64,000 nt of DNA from Siderastrea radians. Lineage: Eukaryota; Cnidaria; Anthozoa; Scleractinia; Rhizangiidae. Positions 11,800 to 25,000 of the stretch are shown piece after piece. The notes beneath the pieces were generated by a model. The model had not been told where the DNA came from. It saw only the letters and a program-made list of their open reading frames with translations, and did not search any database. A program made the position numbers and the translations under genes. Where the stretch lies: positions 246,694 through 310,693 of the forward strand of contig OZ024891.1 of assembly GCA_964017195.1 (NCBI GenBank), in the 5' to 3' direction. How positions within the stretch are numbered: position 1 is the stretch's first letter; the number at the start of each line of letters is the position of its first letter.

Positions 11800-14700
11800 C
11801 TATCTACCATTTTCACTATCTTGATGTCTCTTGTACAAGCGCCATGTACGTTGTATAGCTTCTGCTGCGTGAACACACTCTCTAATTTTCTTCACTCTTT
11901 CTCTCTGCTCTCTTTTAAGACAAACCAGCGATGGGGTTTTTTGATCAAGGATCTCTTCTCTTGACGTTCCTGCCATTGCTTCAGGAAATGAAAGATGCAC
12001 ATTCTCGTAGCCCGTACTTTTATTTTCATGGCTCAGTTCAGCTTGGCTCTCGGTGACATGACGTGTATTGAGTTCTACCTTTTCGTGTACTTTGTCCGTC
12101 GCATTTTTCAGCACGTACTCTACTTTTCTAGAAGAGTCACAACAGCCGCTAGCCGTGCTTCCTAACAAATTCGTTTTATCATCCGTTACAGTCGCCCCTT
12201 GTATCTTAGGAACTTTTCTCGGTACTTTTTTTACATTGCCCGCGTCACCACGCACACCACTGCCAACTGGTCTCGGAAATGTGGACTTGACGTAGATCGC
12301 CTGGCGAGAATTGTTTATGTACTCTACAAGCGGGCAACGTTTTGCGTCCGCGTCCCTTCTCAATGTCACGCATTTATCTTTTCTGGATAACCGTTCCTGA
12401 TTTGAAAATGCCCTCCTTAGCAAAGTACTGCGAGAGCTCGGCGCAGTTCTGTTCATCTGGAGCGAGTTTTCGCTCATTCTACTTTTTATCCTCGGTGGCT
12501 TAACAACGAAGTTTCTGTTGTTTACAGGTGGAGTTGGACAAATCTGCCTGTCATCTTCACAAAGCAACGTCACTGACGACGTCACTGACAAACTTGCCCG
12601 ACCAGTTTCAGACGGGAAGTTTGAAACTAAGACCGGTGATTGACAGGATATCTCATGTGGCGTTGTCTGTGGCGAGAAGCCAAAGTTCCTCATTTGCTCT
12701 CTGCGAGCTAAAAGTTTCTGCCGCGTGAATTCTTCCTTCAGTTCTAATTCCTTGAAGGTTTGTGTTACTACTGGATGGCGATCTTTCATCTATCAAGGGT
12801 TAAAAAGTGTAAGAACAAAAATCAATTGCTGCTTTGTACAATGTCTACAATCCCTTCTTGTCTCGCAAGCGTCAACAGGAATATGAGATCGCGGAAACTC
12901 GAGGAGTCGGGATGCAACTGCGTAAGGGTTGCTCCAAGAGTTAAATCTCGAGTAAGCCATTGTAGGTTAGACTGTACAAGAAAACAATTACAACTGTTGC
13001 GGGAACATTTAAGAATTTCAAAGTTTTACTTAATGCTTTTCGTTTTTAAAAGCAAATGCTATTTCCGAGAAGCAAGAAATGCATTTTTTGAAACATTTTG
13101 TTCGCACAACAGTTGTTGCGTGTGTGTGTAAACAGGGCAATTAAAAATGTTTCCTCGCTAAGTCGTGGGGGTCTTAAGTCTGACCACTCAGATGAACGCT
13201 CTCCAGAAGTACCTTCTGTCTATGGTACTGTTTGGAAATTTTACCCAGTTTTTAAGTTAATTTTTCCTGCGTTTTGCTCAGGTTCTATTAATCACTTCAA
13301 GTTCTCACTGGTTAACTGTGTCAACTGCGTTTGTGATTTTCAAATGAGATTATTTTAGGATTGGCTCTACAAGAGGGCATTCAAACAAACCTGGCTAGTT
13401 TGAGCAGTACATGTTGGAAGCCGCTCATCTCCGCCTTCTGCCGCTTGCTCCTCAAAGCAAAGTTCTTTTTTTTGAGACTTCTGTTTTCGTTCCGTGTACT
13501 TCACATCAGCCAGCTTCTTTATCACAAGAGAGAGTTTGTTTTCCACTTCACGCTGCAAAAGGAACAACGGCAAAAGTAGCAAATTGGAATTCAGTCCAGC
13601 AAGAGTCCATAGTGAGACACAGATGCTGTAGGATGTGTATTGTAAGACAGTATATACTGAACCTGTTTTTTCTGAAGCTGCAACTCAACAATTTTCTCAT
13701 TTTCCAAGTCCTCTGGAACGGCACCCTGCCTCATCATAACAACGACGCGTGCTCGCTGATCAGCCAATCTAGACGCAAACATCTTGCTTCTGTTCCTGAA
13801 AAGAGATCAGCAAACTTTCAATCCCGTTTACTTTGCAGTTGTAGTAAGTGCAGAAATAACTCGCCACTTGGAATCCGTTCCTGCCAGAAGACTTGCCCTG
13901 TTAAAGGACGTATAACACGAACATTTGCCTTAATTTTGGAAACGCAAAACCCAACCAGTAAAACGCTTTTTTGATTTACCCAGATATAATTCAAGGTGGT
14001 TGCAGAGATCTGATTTATTAACACTCTGTCATTAGTATTCAGGATTGACTCTCCTAAGACTTACAAAAGTGTTTCCTTCTGCAGTTGAAGCTCCCAAATC
14101 CTTACATCTCTATGCGAATTTGCAAGGGGTTGCATTTTCTCTTTCTCTGGACAAACATCTCTTTTACTTTGTTTTTCTTCAGAGGTTGCCAATAGAGTAG
14201 TCTGGGTTGAGACCTCACTCGTCCCACGCCCAGACAGCTGGAGTGCTGAGTGGCCTGGCCAGTCTGAGTCTGGTATTGGCTCCTCCAGGTCAGTATTTAG
14301 TGAGACGACACTTTCCTGAGTGATACTTGATCTGTTAATATTCAAAGTATAAGAATTTATAAGCACGACTTTTGATCATTTGACTTAAATACTGGATTTT
14401 TTAAGTGTACATAATATCGCACAATTGAGAACGCTTGGCATTGCATCAGAAAATCCAACAACCTCTTAACAAAATGCTTTGGTCATACATGGCCTGTTCC
14501 AAATCACACGCTTCTTACTTTCGTGGCGGTCCCTTTCTAATTTTCTCCGTCCCTACCGCCTGAAAGCCTGCAACAGGGCATGTCATAAAATGCTCTTCTG
14601 TGACATACTAATGTCACACACGTTTCTGTCACACAAACAAATATTTACAAATACTTTTGTCACATGATGCTCTTATTCCTGGGGCATGCAACTAATCCAA

Positions 14701-17173
14701 ACTATTCTTTTATCACAAGTTCTTTTGTTGCACAGTGCTTCGTTTGCGAATGCACTTTTGGAACACTATGCTTTGGTCACACAATGCTTCTGTGACATAC
14801 ATACCCTACCCTACAATAGCATGAGATGCTTTTGTCACACAATCCTTCCTGCTGCAAAACCGTGATTATTTGTAACCAAATTCAAAAAGAAAACGAGTCA
14901 GTAGCTGCAGGGTATTACGTAAAGCTGGCACTAAAGAGGTAGGCTCCACAAACAATTGTACCAAGAATGCTTATGTAAGAGGTTGTAGGAAAACAAGCCC
15001 CTGAAAGTTCAAAATATCCCAAGGAGAATGACAGAAAATGTATAACAACCACTAATGAGAATTATGACGTTCATCTTGACTTGAGAGTACACAAACCTGT
15101 GTTGCAAACCACCAGCAAAAGTGGACACATGAGATGGTAGCTGGGCAGAAAAATTAGAAGCATTGAAATGCACGTGATCATTCTCCCATTCACTTGTCAG
15201 TGGAGAGGTCGGTTCACTACCAGTACGCACACCACTGTCTCTTTCATCTCCAGACTCCTCATGACCACTCAAGGGTGAATGGGGACTGGACCCAACAAGC
15301 ATCTGACGTAAGTAACGCAGGGTGGCTCGGAACTTTCTTGGTGTGTTGACACCTGTTAAAGATATAGAATTTTCTGTAAGGCTGGTTGATACACTGGGTG
15401 TTCTACAATAAACTAACATATTTGGAAATCCTGTAAGTAAAACTCTTGACATTCAAGATATAACATGTGTAGCAATATATTTCTTTCAAAAGTTCTGAAC
15501 AACTAACATTTTCCAGTAGTTACATGAAGTTTCCAGAATCTTCATACCTGCTGGGATATGGTTTTCTTAGTGGGAGAAATGTTTTAGCTTACTGTTCAAA
15601 GAATCAAATCATCAGATAAGAACAGCTTACCATGCACTACTGGATCATTTATTCTTCCAGCGAGAAATGAGTGCATCACATTAACATAATCCTGTTCACT
15701 CTCATGATTAATTTCATCTTCCCTGTGTAGCATGACCTTCTCCTGCTCAGCAGCCTGTCACATGAAAAAAAATTAAAATCCAGAACCATTGCAAGGTAAA
15801 AAATTGGCACAAGATGTGAATGAAAAGCAAAAGAAAGGAATGATTTCTCTCAGCCATGTCTACGGAAGTCAATTCACACTGTTAAGTCCATTCACCTAGG
15901 AAAACCTATATAGTGGATAAATGCACTCAAATTAATCACAGTTACCATTATATTAATGCATGGCTGTGCATGTTTGACAAAGAGAAATCTTAGAGGATGC
16001 ATTACTTTTCTCTCACTGTGCACCCAAAGAAATCTCTGCAAGACAAAACTCTAAGCCTTCAAAACTGCTGCTTGCAAAGCCAAGTGCTGGTGAGGACATT
16101 CTACCTACATTGTGTCACTCTAGCACAGGTTAATATTTCTGATAACAGTTTCCATTACTTCTGTGCCTTGTGAAAAACTGTCTACACCAAACTCTGATTT
16201 TTGTCTTTGTGTGTTTTGGCACTTGAAATTGTAGTAGTAGGAAGGGAACCTTGTTAAGCAAAAAGCACCCCAGTTTGGAGGAGCTGGAGGTTAGCAAGGA
16301 ATCCCACTTTTCAAAACCAGTGGGAACTCATGGACAATGCCCAGAAAGCTTTTACAAAGATCATTTTCAAATGATCGATAATCACGAATTGTCAAACACA
16401 TCAACAGTTAGCCCAATGCAACTTCTATCAGCTGAGAAGAACATCTAAGTAGCATACATGTACATCTCAGACTAACTGACTACAACATACCTTGTAGTTG
16501 GCCAGCTCTAAGTAAAGCTTTGCCAATGTTGTCTGGAGCCGTTTTATTACCATGTCTTTGTCAATCTCTTCATTTTGTCTAAAAGAGAAAGGGTTGTGGT
16601 CTTAGTACATATACATGTATCTTTCATGTAAGTACACACAGATGACGTCATAGTCTCACGGGTTTTAATACTTTTTACCATAGATGTCAGAGCTAAACAA
16701 AATAGATGGTCTTGAGAATGAGCAACTTATAATTTCATGCAACTTTTTACTCTCCTTTTCTCATTTGTGCTCCTTCCTCAAATGCAATTATATATTTTCA
16801 GACCAGATGTGCTAGATGCTGATACTGTTGCCTAAGCTTCCCTCACTTTATTAAAAAACTCAAGGAATCTATACTTAGAAGTTATTAGAAATGTTGAATT
16901 TTTTCTGCCTTCCTTTATTTTTATTTGCAACTAGGCCTAGTGTATTTTGTTAAATTACACGCGAACCTAACTTTCCACTACAACCAGGAAGCTTAATTCT
17001 AATGCGTACCAGTACCAATAGTTTGTTTGTTTGATTTTTTTTCACTTTAATTTTGTATTTGTTTTCTGGCAGCTTGTTTTAATTGTTTTTGACTCATATT
17101 ACAGCATTGTGAAGTGCTTTAAACTGACTGGATTTAGTGCTACAGTGTATATAAGTCACATTATTATTATTAC

Positions 17174-17227
<54 letters not shown>

Positions 17228-20200
17228 AGCCTTAGGTGAACTTTCAGACTTGCTCACCACAGTGATTTAAAGACTCTTTTTTCCTGCCATCTTTAATTTC
17301 TTCATATTTTCTTGTACAAATATATGACATAAAAGTCACACTGTGGTAAATCAAAATATCAAGTAAAAATAAATTTGTAGGAATGACTCACATTGGTTTG
17401 TTTATTACTCTTGCAACTCGCTGAGCAAATCTACAGGTTGAGATGGTTTCATACAAGTTCTTCTTCTCCAAAGACAACACAGCAATCATGGCAGCATTGC
17501 AATTCCCACCTGGGAAAAGTAACAGAATGGAAGGTAATTAACACTCTCACCACCAAGAGTGTCACATGGCAACAGATGCCATTACATGATCAATTTGTTG
17601 GGTCAATTTGTATAAAATTTGAACACCAGAACGATCATGGAAAGATCTGTACATTGGTGAAGCAAAAGGATACAATTATTTTTGTTCCCATATCTAATCT
17701 AATGAGATAATAAAATTAGCAAGCTAAAGTATGGTCTTGAGCTGTTATTTTATGTGGCTTCTCTAGCACCTATTTAGCAATTTGAGTAACCCGTAGTTTT
17801 CAGGCAAATTTATAACTTTTATGCAAATTGATACAATCTTGTTATGAAGTTGGCTTTCAAACTATATTTGGGGATTACTTTTGGAAATCCTTACCCTTCA
17901 TGTATCCTCGGCAATATTAAGTCATCTTTAGAAACCTTAGAATGTTGTGGCATCTCAAGCATTGAAGTCACACTCACACTTGCATCTATCACTCACAAAA
18001 AGTGGGCAGGTCCGTCTCACTCACCTAAACTGTCTTGTAACACCGTGGTTAGAAGTGAATTTCTGTACGGTACATGAATCGGCTCACACTCCATCACAAC
18101 TGGGGAATGTCTTCCTTTTCGATTTCCTAACTCCAAAGCACTTGCACTTTTGAGTCTTGCATTTGTTCTTGGCAGATGAACACCATCGGCGCTCCTTGCT
18201 CCGCATAAGATGGCACTGGAGCTGCGTTTAATTTGCTTTACAGTTTGTTTCTTTCTGTTGTGAATTCTCATGTTTTTGACATTAAATTTCTGCAGAGCGA
18301 TAATGACTGTCTCCAGGTGATGTAGAGACATGTTTACAAATTTAGCTCCACTGATCTGATGTTCCATGGCACTTGATTTACACATTTGTTCTGAACCTGC
18401 AAGATCCACCAAGTGTAATTTGGACCTAACACAAAAGGGAACAAAAACTATGAGAGAATGTTAATAATACGAAATAATCACATATTTGAACTGCGGATTA
18501 AAGATAGAAATAAATGTAGACCATCGCAGTTACGATATTTCAACTTAAGCAGTTGAAAGAAGAAACCTGAAAAAATTTAGGCTTGAACGGGAATCGAACC
18601 CACTGGTATTGCAGAGGTCATGGGTTCGATTCCCGTTCAAGCCTGAATTCTTTCAGGTTTCTTCTTTCAACTGCTTAAGTTGAAATATCATCACTGCGAT
18701 GGTCTACACATATTTCCAAAAGTTATGAGACTTAATCATAACATTGAAGCTGTGGCCCTTATGATGACCCTTGGGCTAGAACTTGTAGCCTACATTTTTC
18801 CATTGCCAGTCTCAAAAGGTAAAACAGCACAGTGATAAAATGTCATTTTTTTTTCAGTCAGTCTGGTATATCTTTCTATTTCAGCCAGCAAAAAACATAA
18901 AATCATGCTGGTTGTGTTCACGATCTTGTCAAATTTCAGCTGACGATATTAATTTTTATGCACCACTGGGGAGTGGCATAATTGCCTAGTCCCTGATAAT
19001 TTCATTATTTTAACAAAAGATATGAATTCAAAGTTTCAGAAACACTTTCAATGACAGTGTTAATATTTTGAACTTTATTTTTCATCATACAAACCTAAAT
19101 AAGATCTCTGCACCATGTCTTTGTCTTGAAAGTGCAATAGTAAATATGGTGTGTGACCTGGAAGATCTTTGATTGACAGTTGTTTCAGCTGTTTTACGGT
19201 TTGCTACACCTAAATTACACAGTTTCATTGCCTCCTTTTCCGATGCCACAAGATGGTAGGACAGACCATGAAGACGGCAAGAACCATTCCCTCCCGTCGT
19301 TACCAATACCTGATGAGTAAATGACATCATAAACATAGAAATTGGACAAGGCAAAATGCAATTTATTACACAGCAAGCTGAAGCCTAATAAAATAAAAAG
19401 GATGATGTGCGCAGGGCTGGATGGCTTTTACCAGAGTGGCTTGTGTACACCCCTACAGCTGGCCTACATTTGTACATATTATGGTATCTCATCATGCACA
19501 TGTCTGGGGTATTTTTGCATGAAAACACCGCTTCTCAAGTGTTTGCAATTGGCAATTGGTTTTCAATGTGCCTGTTGTCAGTTTTTGTGTTCAGTTACAA
19601 TAACTACATAGCCAGCAGCCCAACTTTGACAGGTGCATTACGTAGTGTTGATAGTATGGTGTATTTTGGATACAACTTTAGTTGCTCAATGCAAAGTTGC
19701 TTCCAAATCTTCCCTACTTATTCAATTCTCATCTAGACTTCAGACTTTGGGGCTCCTACCAAAGATGATCCAGTTATGCTAGAGATGGTAGAATTCACTG
19801 CAGCTCAAGTGGAAAAGCCCAGGTAATAATTTATTTACTACGTAAACCTCACCTTTGGCAGGTCTTTGATTTTCCGAGGACCTTTAAACAAGGGAGGTCC
19901 TAAAAGATCATATGCCGTCTCTTTGTATATTTCCAGGAATGAAATGTGAAGGTTGACAGTTTCATCTTGATTCTGCTCAAGTTTTTCAAAGATCAATGAC
20001 AGACTTTGAGGAATAATTCCAAAATGTTCAGATCTACTGAAAACAAAATGTATACCATTGGTAAGTTGGCCAGGCTGCATTTTAAGTGGGCTGTGCCAAA
20101 GATCTTTGGCATGCACTTCAGTTTTGGCCATACAACACCTCAGAAGTTTTGTGTTTCTTATGCACCAGCCACTGGTAAACAGCATGAAACTTTGCCCCAG

Positions 20201-21421
20201 AGTAACACTTAGGCCACATTTACCCCAGTTTCTTTTCTCATCCTCTTGTCAGTATATTCCCTGCACTTGCAATGATACAATCACAACAACTAAGACTCAG
20301 TTGGGGCTTTTCTTGATTTATGATGATTTTCTCACATCAAGGAGATAAAAGCAAAACTGGGAGTGGTGGGTGCATTCTACTCACTTGCTGATTTAAAAAT
20401 AAATATATATGTAAAGTCCTCATATGTTCACTTGACCAAGGTCAATAATGAGTGGAAAATTGATATTGACTTTTAAAACTAAACAAAACAACTTTTTAAT
20501 GGCATTGGGCACTTTCAAGTGTGACATGAAACTTGAAATTTCCCGCATCTTCCTAGTCTCCCCCCTAATCCTCTTTTTGCAGCCCCGTAATTTACTTCAA
20601 CCTGCCCCACGCAGCCACGTACAAACTTCTTTTCCAAACCTTTTGCCGACGTTGTTGTTTTCCTTGCAACGCCAACCTCTTGAATTATTAAACTGCGCGG
20701 CCTCTTTCATGGAGACAAACTAACCCATTCACAACCACGTTAAAAAAATCGTCATAAGCTTGACCCCAATAGTGTACTGACTACGTAGCTCCAAGTTGAT
20801 AAAATTTCTCTGATTTTATTATGTCACGCTAAAATTCCATTCAGTTTGGAAAAGTAGCGTGCCAAACGCACAGCTGCGAAGAAATTTGAGAAGTCTAGAC
20901 TTGTTTATCTTCCCGTTGTTTTCTAGGATGAAAAGAAATTGCAGTACACACAAACCTTGAAAATAATGCACTATGTACAAAGCAAAACCGCAAATGAGTT
21001 AACAGTTGCCAAATATAGCCGAGAAGTTATTTCAGGATTGGCCGAAATAAACATCGCAAATCGACTGCAGTACTCACCCGTGCAAGCAACCTTCTTCTCC
21101 GACTCCTTGCATCGTGTACGTCTTTCCAGCTCCCGTTTGCCCGTAAGCAAATATCGCACCATTGTATCCTTCAAGAAACGCTTCAACAATATCCTTTGCG
21201 GACATTTCGAATACATTCTTCTGCGATGAATCCATGTCGAAGACGTGCGCGAACCTGAATTTAATCCATTTTGAATCTTCAGCTGCAGCAGAACTAATCC
21301 CGGCGTCGGTTTCAACTTGTCCATGAGATGAAATATAAAGTACATGATCTTCACGCCTGAACAGTTCTTGATTTATATTCTCACACGGCCTTAAACGAGC
21401 AAATACCTTGATATTCGCCAT
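11800..21421 (-). CDS. KIF6: KIF6-like kinesin (kinesin-9 family), complete
   Basis: Microtubule motor, probably ciliary or flagellar by family. Twelve exons in transcript order: 21421-21078, 20036-19853, 19309-19095, 18425-18025, 17509-17392, 16578-16491, 15754-15631, 15352-15097, 14331-14065, 13795-13663, 13552-13391, 12789-11800. All phases agree and total 3,282 nt (about 1,093 residues). The start is MANIKVFARLRP. P-loop GQTGAGKT is at residues 94-101, switch I NQRSSRSHT in exon 3, and switch II DLAGSE at 255-260. The neck reads NEEIDKDMVIKRLQ, closely matching KIF6. The tail is charged and poorly conserved, ending in one IQ-like motif (AIQRTWRLYKR). Oddities: a basic insertion of about 70 residues in loop 12 (about 294-363), a tail longer than in vertebrate KIF6 (about 814 residues), and GTTTGT or GTTCAG donors on some introns. 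KIF6 versus another kinesin-9 paralogue is the main doubt. Confidence 0.9.
12790..13390 (-). other. Last kinesin intron, no repeat recognised
   Basis: Lies between kinesin exons 11 and 12. Plus-strand frames here (for example 12760-13131) overlap the exon in antisense and have no support. Confidence 0.5.
14460..14850. repeat. Degenerate tandem repeat in kinesin intron 8
   Basis: Repeated variants of ATGCTTTTGTCACACAA and CTTCTGTGACATAC occur about seven times at irregular 30-60-bp spacing. No ORF or known family recognised. Confidence 0.5.
17160..17226. repeat. ATT trinucleotide microsatellite
   Basis: About 21 ATT/TTA units with one interruption, in kinesin intron 4 between exons at 17509 and 18025. 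Confidence 0.95.
18515..18707. mobile_element. Palindromic tRNA-derived element
   Basis: Arms about 18515-18605 and 18620-18707 are near-perfect reverse complements. Each arm carries a Pol III B-box-like GGTTCGATTCCCG in opposite orientation (GGGTTCGATTCCCGTTC on +; its complement GAACGGGAATCGAACCC on +). Only about 14 bases separate the arms. It looks like two tRNA-type SINE 3' halves head to head, inside kinesin intron 3. Confidence 0.7.
20037..21077 (-). other. First kinesin intron, nothing recognised
   Basis: Plus-strand frames at 20058, 20448 and 20939 have no splice or family support; part of the last is antisense to exon 1. No inverted or tandem repeat was noticed. Confidence 0.4.
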
Positions 21422-21453
21422 AAACAAGCTCTCCGTTTTATCAAACTGAGCAA

Positions 21454-21699
21454 TCAAGGTTGTATAAAGTTCAATATTTTTCCAGCCACGCGAACGAACA
21501 TTGAATCTGTCAGCTTCTTTCTTGCGGTAATCATCCGTTCTATTTCTTTGAATAGAGTTGAACGATAATTAGCTACACGCAATCCGACCGCCTTTGTGTC
21601 GAAAATAAGAAGAACAAAAGAAATTACGATACACAAAAGGAGTGCAATATAACCACTCCATATCAAGTAATCATTACAGGCCAGCGTGCGAATGTGCAT
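21454..21699 (-). CDS. Putative small membrane protein or uORF ahead of kinesin
   Basis: An ATG-started frame of 81 codons ends TGA 32 bases before the kinesin ATG, in a different frame. Residues of about 13-34 form a strong hydrophobic segment (YIALLLCIVISFVLLIF), followed by a basic amphipathic tail (FKEIERMITARKKL). If the kinesin 5' UTR extends past 21699, this is a large uORF and the mRNA would be bicistronic. It could instead be a separate short gene or chance. I do not recognise the family. Confidence 0.35.
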   Translation of the reverse strand: MHIRTLACNDYLIWSGYIALLLCIVISFVLLIFDTKAVGLRVANYRSTLFKEIERMITARKKLTDSMFVRVAGKILNFIQP

Positions 21700-22003
21700 G
21701 GAACCGTGATGCCTGCTCAGTGGAACTGGAGACTGGAGAGAGCAAGGAATTGATCATGCGTAGTGTGAACACCCCAAAATCAAAGATGGCGACTCTCAAA
21801 ATTGTGTTGGATTTGTAAAAGTATTCTTACTCACAGTAGTTTTGAAACCAGATCAACTCCAAATGGAACGCGTTTTCCCTAAAGAAGATATCACCATAAA
21901 CTAATACGCCGTGTAACGGCGTTTTAACGCTACAAAATGCTTTAGAATTAGTTTTGTGACATTACCTGTCATAAATTCGCCACGAAATCACTTCGCGATC
22001 GAG
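21700..22003. promoter_or_regulatory. Divergent promoter region, kinesin / SCYL2
   Basis: About 300 bp separates the minus-strand ATG at 21699 (or about 580 bp from the kinesin ATG at 21421) from the SCYL2 ATG at 22004. The genes face away from each other, so a shared bidirectional promoter is likely. No TATA box is obvious. This is inference from gene placement only. Confidence 0.45.
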
Positions 22004-25000
22004 ATGGATCTAAACAAGGTCACCACGTACTCAGCTGCGATGTTTGATCGCATCAAAAGCGCGGCAAAGAATGCGACTGTCTCAGCTGTTTCTGCTACCG
22101 TCAATGCCGTTGGGGCTGTAGGTTCTTTGATTGGAAATCCCTTAACGAAAGACTTTGATGTGGGGAGACATGTGGCAAGTTTTGGGCCAAATTTAGCATG
22201 GAAAATATACGAAGGAAAAAAGCGGACAACTGGGCAGGTACTCTTTTATTTATGTTATTATTTTCTATTTTCTTTTGTTTTTACGGCTTATTAGATTTTG
22301 TAAAAACAATTTTGATTTAAAATCAGCTGATGGACATACACCTTATTACATGTGGTGCTGTGTTTTGAAGATCACTTGTTCTGTGAGACTAGACTGTCAA
22401 AATTACCATCAATAAATAATAAGCATGACTTCAAGTACCCTCCACCAGCACTTATTAACGCCTGATACTTTTCAATTAATTTTTTTCTCTGCTCCAGAGC
22501 AAATTGGACTTAAGAAGTTTATTTTAATTTCCCCAGGGACATTTTTCCTTGTTTATGCATAAACAAAGTATTGATTTGATTGATAAATTGGGGATTTTTT
22601 TAAAGAGTGCTGAATTGACTTTCGTAATAGTAATCCATTTCAGCTGTATATTTCACTGGTCCAAAACTTTTTACCAGTAAGAGTCATACTGTATGAGTTT
22701 GTCCCAAAAGCTGTTTGGGGTCAACATTCTTATCCCAGTAAAAAACTTATAGCAGTATTATGTAAATGTAACATGGATAAACTTTTATAATCCTTTTAAT
22801 TTAACTATGTACCGTTAGGTAAAAAATACTTTCCTTTTTCAACATCTCTTAGGCATCATTATGCTCAGCAGATGAATGTTATGTTTCCTGTTAATTAAGG
22901 TGATTCCATTCAATTGCATTACGCATCCTTTCTGCGCATCATTTCTTGCATGATTAGCGCGTGCACGAGCGCGCGCACCTTCGGAATTTTATAGGTTTTC
23001 TATGAAAGCTGAGCTGTTCAGAGAAATAAATGGTCGTTTTCTCCTAAACGAGCTCGGTGACCCCCATTTTTTAAGACATAAATTCAAATGGCACACGGTC
23101 TAGTACAATATATCGCGATTTCAAAAAAAGTTAAAAATTCTGCTTTGAGATATTTTTATTTAAATGCCGAAAAGAACACATCTTTAGGTGCAGCAGGGTA
23201 TGTACGCATGCGGCAAATTTTTTAATTTATTTCATAATCTTGATTCCTGTTCAGCTAAAATAGTATACAATACAAGATAAATGTCTGTTATGGTGAACTG
23301 CTCCAATATTTCAATACAAGCAATAACTTTTTAAAGCAATTATAGTTCTCATTTCTGATTACTAGGGTTTGTCAGGAAAACCTTGCGGGTGGTATATTTG
23401 CTATTAACGGCTATCCATTTTGTGAAAAAACAAGCTCGGGGACCCCTTTTTTTATTGCATTTTTGAAATGTTCTAAACATAATTACCAAGTGGACCAAGT
23501 TTAGAAAATTTTAAATATTCCTTCCATTTCGATGGAATCACCTTAAGTGGCCCTTTGCCAGCAGATCATGCTATAGTGAAAATAATGTATCACACACTTG
23601 ATCCAATAGATCGTTTTCACATGACGTCACGGCGGCCATATTGGTGGATAAAACAATGAAACAGCGGCCATGTTGGTGTACCAAGAAAATCCTGTGGGGA
23701 TTGAAAACTTTTTTCATGTAAAAACCTTCCTTTGTTCCAAGAAATTTGCATAGCTACTGACCACGTGAGTGAAAACGATCTATAGGTTTAAACTTTGAAT
23801 TGTGCACATAACCATATAACTGATTCCAACTCACTAGCTGCATTTAAAGGAGCTCAGGAAAAGTTTCTCTAACCACAAACGTTTATTTATTTATTTATTT
23901 ATTTATTTTTATGAGCAGTCTATGATACTGTGTTGAGAGTATTAAAGAGAGAGGGGAGAAGTAGGTTGGTGTGTGTAAGGGTTTATGAGTGGACAGGTGT
24001 GAGTCATTAGAACTACTGTTTATTGCTCCTCTATTCTCTCTCTTACCAGGAAGTGTCACTTGTTGTTTTTGAAAAAAAGCTGCTAGATAAAGTAGACAAG
24101 CGAGACAGAGAAATAATAATGGACGCAATGAAAAAAGGTCCTGTGCAGCTTACAAGGTTGAGACATCCACGGCTATTAGTTGTTCAGCATCCTTTGGAAG
24201 AATCCAAGTAAGCCTCAGGTTCAAAATATTATAGTAAAAACACGTCTTGAAAGGATTCTTTCCAGAACTGAAAACTGAAGTTCATCGTGCAGTGTTCCAG
24301 ATTACTTTTATAGGCAGAGGATCAATAAGGAATTTTGAGGGGTCAATAGACGTGGATCACTTCAAATCTTCTCAAGTTAACCATTTATTTTGTCGGGTCA
24401 TGTTGCCAGCTTTGACGGATTTTGACCTGAGACCCCTCTCCTATCTGGAACACTGTTGTGACTCCAAAATAGTCCATTTCCAAACAGTTACATGTACCTT
24501 TAGCCATGTTTTCAAGGTGTGGCCCACCCTGTTAGCAGAGCCTTTCTTGAGTAAGTTTGATAGAATAGAACGATAAAAAATAATATTAAAGTCGCTGTTA
24601 CATGAGGCAATTTTTCCTGCAACTTGAAACGCAACAGATGACGAGGGCATTGTGAGGCAAGTTGCCTAATACATGTCACACGCTGCAACTTATCTCGCAA
24701 TGTTGCGGAAAGTGGAAGCTTGGTCTATTTTTCCTGCAATTGCATTGTGAGACGTGTTGCAAAGAGGGGTGTCATGTGCAATTTTATCCACAACTTGTCT
24801 CACAAGACCATTGAATTGCAAGTTGCAGAAAAAACTGCTTCATGTTAACAGCGCCCTAAGTCATCAGCAGTCAACAGCGATAAAATATTTTTTATTTGGG
24901 TCGAATACATTCGTATCTTTACCCCACAGGCCACAATAAATGCAATTCAACCTGGGCTCAAAATTGTATCCAAGCAACAACAAGTGCATGCTCAATTAAG

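Noticed and set aside
18590..18650. Functional tRNA gene
   Set aside because: Only a B-box/T-arm half is present on each strand; no full cloverleaf with acceptor stem and anticodon arm could be drawn.
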